Origin: CAYPKG01 sp964411275
GTDB lineage: Bacteria; Bacillota; Clostridia; Christensenellales; CAG-138
DNA: 50,881 nucleotides
Assembly (NCBI GenBank): GCA_964411275.1
Contig: CAYPKG010000013.1
Location: forward strand, 1 to 50,881
Direction of reading: 5' to 3'
The notes below the pieces were generated by a model. The model searched no databases and was not told where the DNA came from. It worked only from the letters and a program-made list of their open reading frames with translations. Positions 7,893 through 15,654 of the stretch are shown piece by piece. Each line of letters starts with the position of its first letter. The first letter of the stretch is position 1. The position numbers and the translations under genes are program-made.

Positions 7893-8414
7893 ATGGGAAG
7901 ACCGACCACCAAAGCCGATTTAATCGAGGCTGCGAAAACCCAATATGATAAGCTGTGGAACTTGATCGACGCTATGCCGGAGGATAAGCAGGCGGCTGCA
8001 TTTAATTTTGGCGATTTTCAGGGCAAGGAGGCGCATTGGGCCCGGGATAAAAACCTAAGGGATGTGCTGGTGCACCTATATGAATGGCACCAGCTGTTGC
8101 TTAATTGGGTAGATATAAACCAAAAGGGGCAGGAAAAACCCTTTCTGCCAGCGCCCTATAACTGGAAAACCTATGGGGAGATGAACGTAGCCTTTTGGCA
8201 GAAACATCAGGGTACAAGCCTTGAGGCGGCGAAAGCCATGCTGAAAACAAGCCACGCCGCAGTGATGACCCTCATCGACGGGTTTTCCAGCGATACGCTG
8301 TTTCAAAAGGGCGCGTTTGAGTGGACCGGGGGCAGCACACTGGGGAGCTATTGCGTTTCCGCGACATCAAGCCACTATGGCTGGGCCATAAAGAAGCTGA
8401 AAAAGTTCCGCTGA
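7893..8414 (+). CDS. ClbS/DfsB family four-helix bundle protein (DUF1706)
   Basis: 173 aa. The start M-G-R-P-T-T-K-A-D-L-I-E-A-A, the N-L-R-D-V-L-V-H-L-Y-E-W-H segment and the C-terminal S-S-H-Y-G-W-A-I-K-K-L-K-K are typical of the family. ClbS of E. coli hydrolyses colibactin warheads and protects DNA; most homologs in other genomes are uncharacterised. No colibactin-type pathway is visible here, so self-protection against that toxin should not be assumed. The start lies 5 bp after the DUF3788 stop, with GGAAAGGG upstream. Confidence 0.82.
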   Translation: MGRPTTKADLIEAAKTQYDKLWNLIDAMPEDKQAAAFNFGDFQGKEAHWARDKNLRDVLVHLYEWHQLLLNWVDINQKGQEKPFLPAPYNWKTYGEMNVAFWQKHQGTSLEAAKAMLKTSHAAVMTLIDGFSSDTLFQKGAFEWTGGSTLGSYCVSATSSHYGWAIKKLKKFR

Positions 8415-8459
8415 CCGCATGACGCCGGGGTATTGGGCACGCATAATATTAAAAAACTT

Positions 8460-8519
8460 AAAATGGCGGTTCACAGGTGAAAATAGGGCTATTGCCCGAT
8501 TGCCTGGGGGCGCCGTTTT
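8460..8519 (+). terminator. Nested-hairpin terminator
   Basis: Three nested helices (GGCG/CGCC, CAGG/CCTG, GGGC/GCCC) are flanked by AAAA on the left and TTTT on the right. It probably ends the WYL-DUF3788-ClbS unit. Confidence 0.5.
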
Positions 8520-8599
8520 GATTTCAATAACAGAAGCAAAAAGGCGGTGATATACATATATATATAATGTGAATTACTTTGCAGGAAGGATGTTATTGA

Positions 8600-9535
8600 A
8601 TGAAATATGAATGCAAACACCCATATCGCCCACGGATCAATTCCGCGTCGGTGAGTGTGGGCTTACATAAAGAAAACGTGTCCGGCACAGGTGCGCAGGA
8701 AGAACCTGAAGTATATTGCCTTGAAAAGGATATCCTGTCCCACCGGGTTTTACCAGGGGATCAGGTAGGGGTTTCCATATCCTTTCGTCCGTTGAGAGCG
8801 CCCGCTGTAAAAACAGTCACCTTGACCGACGCCATGGATTGCAATTATTTCTCCTATGTGGGCGGAAGCGGCTGTTATACCATAGATGACGGCGTTGAGA
8901 AAACCATAACGCCGACACAGTCGGGGAATAAATTATCCTTTTCGATACCGGAAAGCGTCAATACCGGCTCCATCGTGAAAGTGGCGTTTCAATTATTGGT
9001 GGCAGGCCACACGCCGGAGGGCGTTTATTACGATACGGCGAAAGCCGCTTTTGATGAATGGTATATAGAAACAGAACCGGTGCCGCTGTTGGTGGGAGAC
9101 GCTATCACCGTTTATAAAGAAGTGGATCAGTACAAGGTGCGTCCGGGCGACCGGTTGACCTATACCATCACGGTGACCAATACCACCGGAAAGGATTTAT
9201 CGAAGATTGCGGTATATGATTTTGCGTGCAGCCATTGTTTTACTGTGATGGACGGGGCCTATAGCATCAATGACGGGACGCAAAAGACGGTGGCCTCCAT
9301 TGACACATGGGGCAATACGGCGGTTTTTTCCATCATAGATCGCATCAAGCGCAATGATGTGGTGCGGCTGGAGATCCAAGAAACGGTGAAGGCCGATGCC
9401 CCGGCCGGAATTTATACCGTTTCGGCCCTTGTGGAATATGATGGTATCCGTTCAAACCCAACGCCCAGCGTTCCGGTTGAGGTGGTGGTGAATGCGCAAA
9501 CCCTCATTACAAAATGCGTGGATCCTATGCGCTAG
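8600..9535 (+). CDS. Protein with two DUF11-like repeats, no visible export signal
   Basis: 311 aa made of two similar halves. Residues about 45-150 and 168-290 both run V-(L/R)-P-G-D-(Q/R), a beta strand, a V-T-L-T-D / I-A-V-Y-D strand, I-(D/N)-D-G-x-(E/Q)-K-T and a final G-x-Y-(Y/T) turn. This is the DUF11 (conserved repeat) beta-sandwich, usually seen in secreted or surface proteins. Here there is no signal peptide, membrane helix or sorting motif. GCAGGAAGGATG lies upstream of ATG 8600. An intracellular or spore-surface role would be consistent, but function is unknown. Confidence 0.75.
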   Translation: MKYECKHPYRPRINSASVSVGLHKENVSGTGAQEEPEVYCLEKDILSHRVLPGDQVGVSISFRPLRAPAVKTVTLTDAMDCNYFSYVGGSGCYTIDDGVEKTITPTQSGNKLSFSIPESVNTGSIVKVAFQLLVAGHTPEGVYYDTAKAAFDEWYIETEPVPLLVGDAITVYKEVDQYKVRPGDRLTYTITVTNTTGKDLSKIAVYDFACSHCFTVMDGAYSINDGTQKTVASIDTWGNTAVFSIIDRIKRNDVVRLEIQETVKADAPAGIYTVSALVEYDGIRSNPTPSVPVEVVVNAQTLITKCVDPMR

Positions 9536-9569
9536 GGGGCAGATACCGCAAGACCCCGGCATGATAAAA

Positions 9570-9606
9570 ACCGGCTGCCTCTCGTTTCGTGTGAAAGGCA
9601 GCCGGT
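9570..9606. terminator. Bidirectional terminator hairpin
   Basis: An 11-bp perfect stem ACCGGCTGCCT/AGGCAGCCGGT. The minus-strand reading is followed by five Ts, so it best fits the end of the leftward barnase-barstar transcript, and it also separates it from the convergent DUF11-like gene. Confidence 0.8.
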
Positions 9607-9619
9607 ATTTGTTATCCCG

Positions 9620-9916
9620 TCAATCCGGCAGGCCGGAAACCCGGGGCCGAAGGCGAAAGGTGGAACCGGGCCTGGCCGCGATGGAGTCAGTCATGACCCT
9701 GATGAGCAGCGTCCCATATGCGCCTAGATTGTCCTCCACAGCTTCCGGATATGTCAGCAGCAGATGGACGGGGGCGGTTCCTTCCGTCAGCGCATCGTAT
9801 AGCGCGTCCAAATTGTTGCCATACCAGCCAGGCAGGGAAAGCCGCTCTTTCAAATAGCGGTGGGCGCATTCCCGGCCGGTAAATTTGCGGCCGTCAAGCA
9901 AAATTCTCTCGCTCAT
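9620..9916 (-). CDS. Barstar family ribonuclease inhibitor
   Basis: 98 aa, the usual barstar length is about 90. The segment L-P-G-W-Y-G-N-N-L-D-A-L-Y-D-A-L-T (28-44) is the barstar inhibitory helix region; D37 and D41 correspond to barstar D35 and D39, which plug the barnase active site. No signal peptide, so it acts in the cytoplasm. It starts 9 nt after the barnase-like gene with GAGG upstream, making an enzyme-inhibitor operon. It protects the cell from premature activity of the neighbouring RNase (family knowledge). Confidence 0.92.
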   Translation of the reverse strand: MSERILLDGRKFTGRECAHRYLKERLSLPGWYGNNLDALYDALTEGTAPVHLLLTYPEAVEDNLGAYGTLLIRVMTDSIAARPGSTFRLRPRVSGLPD

Positions 9917-9925
9917 CGATAAACC

Positions 9926-10498
9926 TCAATATAGCTGCGTAAAGGAAGCATAGTGATCGTCGGTATAGTATATCAGCCCGTCGCTGGAAAATACAATCCG
10001 CTTGGCGCCCCGTTCTTTGGCATGCAGGGTATCCACGTCGCATTCCGTATAAATGCGGCCATTTTCCTTGGGCAAAAGCCCCTCATAATTACCGAAGCGG
10101 TCGCCGCCGATACACTTGCCCGGGGCGTATTCCTCCAAAGAGCCGCCCGGCCAGCCAAGCGCCTTTGCTTCTGATTTCGTGATGAAATTATCCGGCAGCC
10201 GCCCAAATGTGGCCAGATACAGGGCGACGTCGTCCTTTGTGGTATAGGAGCCAAACTCGTCGATGGCAGCCGCTTCTGCCGGGGAAGGTGTTTCAGCCTT
10301 CTCCGGTATGTCGGCGGGAGCCTCCGGCGCAGTGGCTGGGGGGAGGGTAACGCTGGGCTCCTCTAAGGCCTCGGATATTGCGTCTGCGGCGTCCAGCACG
10401 TCCTGCACGGACATGCCGCAGCCACAAAGGAGGGCCAGGGTCAATACAAGGGACAAAGCCCAGGCTAGCCGTTTATAACGATACCGTTTCGTATTCAC
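9926..10498 (-). CDS. Barnase-type guanyl-specific ribonuclease with lipoprotein signal
   Basis: 190 aa. Residues 1-27 form a lipoprotein signal (K-R hydrophobic core, lipobox L-C-G-C with C27). Residues 28-80 are an acidic, Pro/Ala-rich linker. Residues 82-190 are a full barnase domain with L-P-D-N-F-I-T-K-S-E-A, P-G-K-C-I-G-G-D and T-D-D-H-Y-A-S-F. By alignment with barnase, K108, E152, R163, R167 and H182 match K27, E73, R83, R87 and H102, so catalysis should be intact; R59 is replaced by Y138. GTG start with TAGGAG upstream. It begins 31 nt after dapB, so it may ride on the dap transcript. Confidence 0.92.
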   Translation of the reverse strand: MNTKRYRYKRLAWALSLVLTLALLCGCGMSVQDVLDAADAISEALEEPSVTLPPATAPEAPADIPEKAETPSPAEAAAIDEFGSYTTKDDVALYLATFGRLPDNFITKSEAKALGWPGGSLEEYAPGKCIGGDRFGNYEGLLPKENGRIYTECDVDTLHAKERGAKRIVFSSDGLIYYTDDHYASFTQLY

Positions 10499-10529
10499 GC
10501 ATTTCTCCTATAGATTGCCCGTACCATCA

Positions 10530-11753
10530 TTACAGCGCAAACTCTTTGGCCAGGGCGGACACCGCCATGGGCACATCCGCACAGTTGAGGCAACAGGCGA
10601 TTTTGGTTTCGCTGGTGGTGACCAGCTCGATGCTCACCCCCGCTTTGCTCAGCACATGGAAGAACTGGGCGGCCACGCCATGGCGAAGCGCCATACCGCT
10701 GCCCTCTACAGTGAGCTTTGTGATGTTCTGCATCGCATGGACGTCCATGCCCATAAAGCGCTTTTGCAGCGGCTTTAACGCGTTCAAAGCCGTAACCAGC
10801 TGCTGCTGGGGAAGGGAAAAGCTGATATCGCCGTATTTTCCGCCGGGGGCGGCCATGCTGATCATGTCCACAAACACATTTGCTTCGGCGATGACGTCGA
10901 ATATGGCGGCCATGGTGCCCGCCTCATGTGGGAGGGGACTAAGAGTGATGATCGCCTGCTTATCATCGGTATACATATGGGACAGCACATCCCGCTCCGT
11001 CACGATATCATGCATGTTATAAAGGCCGGGCTGCTTGTTTATGAGATATTGTGTGGCCCGTAGCGCGCCTGTGGCGAACACCTGCTTGGAATAGGCCTTG
11101 TGCGAGATTTCCACCACTTCATCCTGGCCGATGAACATGACTTTGTGCTCGCCGACGATGGTGCCGCCGCGCACGGAATGGATGCCGATTTCGTTCTGCG
11201 TGCGCCGGTGGTTTTTGCTGTGGCGGCCATGAACGTATTCCATTTCCTTGGGGAATTGGGACGACACAGCGTCCGCCAGCATCAGCGCGGTGCCGCTGGG
11301 GCTGTCGATCTTGCGCTTATGATGCTGTTCGATGATCTCCACGTCAAATCCGTCGCCAAGGGCGGTGGTGGCTTTTTGAACGAGCTCAATCTGGAGGTTT
11401 ACCCCCAGGGACATGTTTCCAGAATTGAATATGGCGACCTTGGAGGAGGCACGCTGCATGAGATTGCGGTCGGCAGGGGTTAACCCGGTGGTGCCAACCA
11501 CCAGCCGCACGCCCTTGTTCTGGCAATACAGCAGTACCTCCGGCAGCGCGGCCGCCACGGAAAAGTCGATGACCATGTCCGCACCGTCCGGCACATCGTT
11601 TAAGCTTTTGTATACAGGTACGCCCAATACTTCGCAGACCCCGGATTGGTCTACGCCGTACAGCACCGTAAACACGTCCGGGTGCGCCTTAGCAAGGCCC
11701 GTAATCACGCGGCCCATCTGGCCGCCAATGCCGTTAATCAATAACTTAATCAT
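10530..11753 (-). CDS. dapB: 4-hydroxy-tetrahydrodipicolinate reductase fused to tandem ACT domains
   Basis: 407 aa, against about 250-270 for normal DapB. Residues 1-250 are DapB: nucleotide motif I-N-G-I-G-G-Q-M-G (7-14), G-T-T-G, catalytic E-Q-H-H-K-R-K (142-148) and D-S-P-S-G-T-A (150-156). It reduces HTPA in lysine/DAP synthesis. Residues about 265-407 form two ACT domains very like the C-terminus of aspartokinase: P-H-E-A-G-T-M-A-A-I-F-D-V-I-A-E-A-N-V, then G-V-A-A-Q-F-F-H-V-L-S-K-A-G-V-S-I-E and T-T-S-E-T-K-I-A-C. Lysine or threonine feedback on this step is a reasonable inference. ATG 11753 follows AAGGAGG. It lies 45 bp after dapA. Confidence 0.93.
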   Translation of the reverse strand: MIKLLINGIGGQMGRVITGLAKAHPDVFTVLYGVDQSGVCEVLGVPVYKSLNDVPDGADMVIDFSVAAALPEVLLYCQNKGVRLVVGTTGLTPADRNLMQRASSKVAIFNSGNMSLGVNLQIELVQKATTALGDGFDVEIIEQHHKRKIDSPSGTALMLADAVSSQFPKEMEYVHGRHSKNHRRTQNEIGIHSVRGGTIVGEHKVMFIGQDEVVEISHKAYSKQVFATGALRATQYLINKQPGLYNMHDIVTERDVLSHMYTDDKQAIITLSPLPHEAGTMAAIFDVIAEANVFVDMISMAAPGGKYGDISFSLPQQQLVTALNALKPLQKRFMGMDVHAMQNITKLTVEGSGMALRHGVAAQFFHVLSKAGVSIELVTTSETKIACCLNCADVPMAVSALAKEFAL

Positions 11754-11798
11754 AATACCTCCTTGGCGTAACAAATTTAACCCGAACCCGCCCTTGGT

Positions 11799-12674
11799 CT
11801 AGAGGAGGCCATAAACTTTCAGCACCTGCTCGATCTTCTTGGCGTTGTCGGCGCTTGGCGCAACGAGAGGCAGCCGTACCGTTGGGTCGCACAGGCCCAG
11901 CATGCCGGCCATAAATTTTACGGGGATGGGGTTGACTTCACAGAAGGCCGCCTTCCAGATGGGAAGAATCTTAAACTGGATTTCCCGGGCTTTCTCCAAA
12001 TCCCCCGCGAAGAACGCCGCGCATAGATCGTGCATTTCCCGTGGAATGATGTTGCCGATTGTGGTGATGACGCCCTTTCCGCCTACGCTCAGCAGGGGCA
12101 GTACATGATCGTCGTTGCCCGAATAAATGTCCAGGTCGGGGCACAGGGCGGCCAGATTGACGATCTGCTCGATGTTGCCGCTGGCCTCCTTGATGGCTAC
12201 GATGTTCGGGTGCTTGCACAATGCCTGCATGGTGGCGGGCAGCACGTTGACCCCGGTGCGGCCCGGCACGTTGTACACGATGATAGGCGTGTGCACTTTG
12301 TCGGCGATGGCGTTGTAATGTGCGATGAGCCCCGCCTGTGAGGTTTTGTTGTAGTAGGGGGTCACGATCAATAGGGCGTCTGCGCCCAGGGCTTGTGCCG
12401 CCAGGCTGTCACGGATGACGCTCGCGGTGTTGTTGCCGCCGGTGCCTGCGATCACGGGAATGCGGCCCGCCACATGTTTGACGGCAAACTCAATGACAGC
12501 GGCCTTTTCCCCGGCATCCATGGTGGACGCTTCGCCCGTGGTGCCGCACACCACAAGTGCGTCGCCTTTGCCCTCTAATTGCCTGTCGATCAGTTTTTGA
12601 AACGCAGCGAAATCAACGCCTTCCTTTGTAAACGGGGTAATAATAGCGGTCGCGGAACCCTTGAAAATCGTCAT
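11799..12674 (-). CDS. dapA: 4-hydroxy-tetrahydrodipicolinate synthase
   Basis: 291 aa, normal length. TIM-barrel aldolase condensing pyruvate with aspartate semialdehyde. Visible motifs: C-G-T-T-G-E (43-48), Y134 in I-V-Y-N-V-P-G-R-T-G and the Schiff-base lysine K162 in I-V-A-I-K-E-A-S-G-N. AGGAGG precedes the ATG. It is the first gene of the dapA-dapB-barnase-barstar run; asd upstream is separated by a strong terminator, so dapA either has its own promoter or depends on readthrough. Confidence 0.96.
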   Translation of the reverse strand: MTIFKGSATAIITPFTKEGVDFAAFQKLIDRQLEGKGDALVVCGTTGEASTMDAGEKAAVIEFAVKHVAGRIPVIAGTGGNNTASVIRDSLAAQALGADALLIVTPYYNKTSQAGLIAHYNAIADKVHTPIIVYNVPGRTGVNVLPATMQALCKHPNIVAIKEASGNIEQIVNLAALCPDLDIYSGNDDHVLPLLSVGGKGVITTIGNIIPREMHDLCAAFFAGDLEKAREIQFKILPIWKAAFCEVNPIPVKFMAGMLGLCDPTVRLPLVAPSADNAKKIEQVLKVYGLL

Positions 12675-12733
12675 AGCAAATTCCTCCTACTGCATAGTAC
12701 GCATATTTTGATGAGAATAAAACTGCTTGCCTT

Positions 12734-12765
12734 AAAAAACGGCGCAGGGCATTTGCTCTGCGCCG
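12734..12765 (-). terminator. Terminator between asd and dapA
   Basis: CGGCGCAG pairs with CTGCGCCG; the minus strand continues with six Ts. It should end most asd transcripts before dapA. Confidence 0.8.
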
Positions 12766-12774
12766 CAGTGAACG

Positions 12775-13785
12775 CTATTGCGCCCCCCATTGCCGGATCA
12801 GCTCTTGCGCGATCTGGATTGTGTTCGTGGCAGCGCCCTTGCGGATGTTGTCAGCAACGCACCAGAAGTTGAGGCCGTTCTCAATGGAAAAATCCCGGCG
12901 GATACGCCCGACGTAAACGGGATCGGTGTCCTCGGCGGTGAGCGCCATAGGATACACATTGTGTACAGGATCATCCTGTACCACAAGGCCCGGAGCTGCG
13001 CCCAGGATGTCCTTTAGCTCTTGCAAATCGTACGGACGCTGGAATTCCACATTGATGCTTTCGCTGTGGCCATGGAACACCGGAACGCGCACTGTCGTGG
13101 CGGTAACGGCAAGATTAGGCAGGTCTAATATCTTACGGGTTTCCTCCACCATCTTCATCTCTTCCTTTGTATAGCCATTGTCCATAAACACGTCGATATG
13201 CGGGATGCAATTGCCAGCGATGGCATGGGGGAACTTGTGCGGCCTGCCGCCTTGCAGCCCCTCTTGCAATTCCGCAAGCCCGCTATTGCCCGCGCCGGAC
13301 ACGGCCTGATAGGTGGAAAACACCACCCGCTTCAATCCATATGCGTCGTGGAGCGGCTTTAACACCACCATCGCCTGGATGGTGGAGCAGTTGGGGTTTG
13401 CGATGATGCCCCGCTTCTTATAATCCGGGATGTGATGGGGATTGACCTCCGGCACCACCAGCGGGATTTCAGGATCCATCCGCCAGCAGCTTGAGTTATC
13501 CACAACCACAGCGCCCGCGGCCACCGCGATGGGTGCGAACGCCCGGGACACCGTCGCGCCTGCGGAAAACAGGGCGATATCCACATCAAGTCCGTCAAAG
13601 GCGGTTTCGGTGAGCTCGCGGATAATGTGAGGTTTGCCCATAAAGGTTACCTCTTTGCCTGCGCTTCTGCTGGACGCGAACAGATAATAGTTCGATACGG
13701 GGAGCTTACGCTCTTCCAGAACCTGCAGGAATTTTCGGCCAACCATACCGGTCGCGCCGACTACCGCGATATTGTACTGCTTCAT
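12775..13785 (-). CDS. asd: Aspartate-semialdehyde dehydrogenase
   Basis: 336 aa. Makes aspartate semialdehyde from aspartyl phosphate with NADPH, feeding DapA. N-terminal G-A-T-G-M-V-G (10-16) binds the cofactor; active-site C133 lies in N-P-N-C-S-T; H238 lies in V-P-V-F-H-G-H-S-E. ATG 13785 has GGAGAG upstream; longer in-frame starts would run into the promoter at 13870-13898. Divergent from a methyltransferase gene. Confidence 0.96.
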   Translation of the reverse strand: MKQYNIAVVGATGMVGRKFLQVLEERKLPVSNYYLFASSRSAGKEVTFMGKPHIIRELTETAFDGLDVDIALFSAGATVSRAFAPIAVAAGAVVVDNSSCWRMDPEIPLVVPEVNPHHIPDYKKRGIIANPNCSTIQAMVVLKPLHDAYGLKRVVFSTYQAVSGAGNSGLAELQEGLQGGRPHKFPHAIAGNCIPHIDVFMDNGYTKEEMKMVEETRKILDLPNLAVTATTVRVPVFHGHSESINVEFQRPYDLQELKDILGAAPGLVVQDDPVHNVYPMALTAEDTDPVYVGRIRRDFSIENGLNFWCVADNIRKGAATNTIQIAQELIRQWGAQ

Positions 13786-13869
13786 GACTCTCCAAGCCTC
13801 CTTTTCCGTTACGATTGTTATAAATTTTGATACAAATAAATGCGTGGCACCTATTTGCGATTGCGTGAA

Positions 13870-13898
13870 AGTATAGCACAACCAACTTGCAAAGTCAA
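13870..13898 (-). promoter_or_regulatory. Promoter of asd
   Basis: On the minus strand TTGACT, a 17-bp spacer, then TATACT. The 5' leader is about 80 nt. Confidence 0.8.
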
Positions 13899-13916
13899 CG
13901 AAAATGGGCTCTCATA

Positions 13917-13945
13917 TTGCGTCTTTGGTGGTTCTGTTGTAGAAT
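13917..13945 (+). promoter_or_regulatory. Promoter of the methyltransferase-Hsp33 unit
   Basis: TTGCGT (13917-13922), a 17-bp spacer and TAGAAT (13940-13945), 29 bp before the ATG at 13975. It lies back to back with the asd promoter. Confidence 0.55.
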
Positions 13946-13974
13946 AGCTTGAAAAACTATGGAAAGGGGTAGCC

Positions 13975-14742
13975 ATGAACCGGGAAGCGTATGGAAAATT
14001 TGCCGGCGTGTATGACCGGTTGATGCAAGACGTCGATTACGACGGTTGGGCCGGGTATCTTGCGGCGCTGCTCCTTGAGACCGGTGTAGCCTCGGGCAGC
14101 GTGCTTGACTGCGGCTGCGGCACAGGACAGTTTAGCGTGCGGCTGGCGGCGGCAAACTACCGGGTAATAGGCCTTGACCTGTCCCCAGACATGCTCGGTA
14201 TCGCCGGCGAAAACGCGAGAAAACGCGGGCTTAGTATCCCCTTTGTTTGTCAGGACATGCGCCATATCCGCCTGCACAGGCCGGTAGACGCCTTGGTGTG
14301 CGCGTGTGACGGGGTGAATTACCTCACCTCCATCCGGGATGTACGGTTGTTTTTCGCCTCCGCCTTCGCGGCGCTTGACCCAGGGGGCGTATTGTTGTTT
14401 GACATCAGCTCCCGCTATAAGCTATCCGCCATTTTGGGGAATACTGTGTTGTGTGAGGACGGGGCCGAATGCGCGTATCTATGGCAAAACGCATATGATG
14501 AAGCGGCGCACCTGCTTGAAATGCGGCTTAGCTTTTTCAATCAGCTGCCGCACGGCCTTTACGAGCGGTTCGACGAACGGCATGTGCAGCGGGCGCACTC
14601 AAAAACGGAGATCAAAAACGCCCTCAAAGCGGCGGGATTTGCTGATGTGCGCTGCTATGAGGCATTTACCTCTAAAGCGCCGGAAAAGACGGCGGAGCGG
14701 CTGCAATGGGTTGCGCGCCGGCCCGTTGCACAGGTACTATAA
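13975..14742 (+). CDS. Class I SAM-dependent methyltransferase
   Basis: 255 aa, cytoplasmic. Rossmann-type MTase with motif I V-L-D-C-G-C-G-T-G-Q-F (about 43-53), G-L-D-L-S-P-D-M-L (motif II) and D-A-L-V-C-A-C-D-G-V-N-Y (motif IV). The start Y-G-K-F-A-G-V-Y-D-R-L-M matches the YqeM-like group from Firmicutes; the substrate is unknown. GGAAAGGGG precedes the ATG. It is 22 bp upstream of hslO, so it is co-transcribed. Confidence 0.88.
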   Translation: MNREAYGKFAGVYDRLMQDVDYDGWAGYLAALLLETGVASGSVLDCGCGTGQFSVRLAAANYRVIGLDLSPDMLGIAGENARKRGLSIPFVCQDMRHIRLHRPVDALVCACDGVNYLTSIRDVRLFFASAFAALDPGGVLLFDISSRYKLSAILGNTVLCEDGAECAYLWQNAYDEAAHLLEMRLSFFNQLPHGLYERFDERHVQRAHSKTEIKNALKAAGFADVRCYEAFTSKAPEKTAERLQWVARRPVAQVL

Positions 14743-14764
14743 TAAATAAGGATGGAACAGGATC

Positions 14765-15649
14765 ATGCAGGATCAGATTATAATAGGGATGTTGGGAAAT
14801 ATCCGCGTCAGTGCCATTTCAGGAAAGCGGCTGGTGGAGGAAGCGCGGAGTATCCACGGCCTGTCACGGGTGCTGACGGCTGCGCTTGGTCGGCAATTAT
14901 TGATGACTTCGATTATGTCCGCTTCGTTGAAATCGAAAAATGAAAGCGTCACCACCATCATACATGGGGGCGGCCCGGCGGGCAATCTGGTGTGCGTAGG
15001 CCGCTACGGCGCGAAAGTCAAGGGATATGCCGCTTCGCCTTTGGTGGAATTGCCCCTTACCCCGTCGGGAAAACTGGACGTAGGCGGCGTGGTGGGCCGT
15101 AGCGGAAGGCTGACGGTCATCCGCGACCTGTCCATGAAAGAGCCGTATGTGGGGGAGTGCAACTTGGTTTCCGGGGAAATTGCGGAGGACTTCGCCCAGT
15201 ATTACACGGTGAGCGAGCAGACGCCCAGCCTTGTATACCTGGGGGTGCGCATCCGCCCCGACACCGGGGAAGTCTTGTCGGCAGGCGGGGTTCTGGCCCA
15301 GCCCATGCCCGGATGCCCTGATGAGGAAATTGACCTTTTGCAGGATTGCGCGCCAAATATTGCAGAATTGTCCCGCATGCTGGAGGAAGGAACGCCCCTT
15401 GTGGAGGCGGTTCAGACAGCCGTGGGCCCGGCGCTGACGCTTACTGTCCTCGATAGCATTGTACCGGAGCTTTGCTGCGACTGCAGCCGCGATCGGATAG
15501 AACGGGCGCTGATTGCCCTTGGCCGCCAGGAGCTGGAAGACATGATTGAAAAGGACGGGGGCGCAGAGCTTTCGTGCCATTTTTGTAATTTGATATACCG
15601 CTTTGACGCGGCGGAGCTTGCTGCGCTGTTGCAGGCGGCGATGGAGTAA
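14765..15649 (+). CDS. hslO: Redox-regulated chaperone Hsp33
   Basis: 294 aa, normal length. A holdase chaperone activated by oxidation. The C-terminal zinc switch is visible: C238-x-C240 and C271-x-x-C274. Core motifs G-G-G-P-A-G-N-L and the Y-x-x-S-E-Q-T-P-S region are present. GATGGAACAGG lies upstream of the ATG. It sits between a methyltransferase and a TPR gene whose start is 5 bp after its stop. Confidence 0.95.
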   Translation: MQDQIIIGMLGNIRVSAISGKRLVEEARSIHGLSRVLTAALGRQLLMTSIMSASLKSKNESVTTIIHGGGPAGNLVCVGRYGAKVKGYAASPLVELPLTPSGKLDVGGVVGRSGRLTVIRDLSMKEPYVGECNLVSGEIAEDFAQYYTVSEQTPSLVYLGVRIRPDTGEVLSAGGVLAQPMPGCPDEEIDLLQDCAPNIAELSRMLEEGTPLVEAVQTAVGPALTLTVLDSIVPELCCDCSRDRIERALIALGRQELEDMIEKDGGAELSCHFCNLIYRFDAAELAALLQAAME

Positions 15650-15654
15650 AACAG

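Noticed and set aside
7893..8414. Colibactin self-resistance system
   Set aside because: Only a ClbS-family protein is present; no NRPS/PKS genes nearby, and the family is widespread outside colibactin producers.
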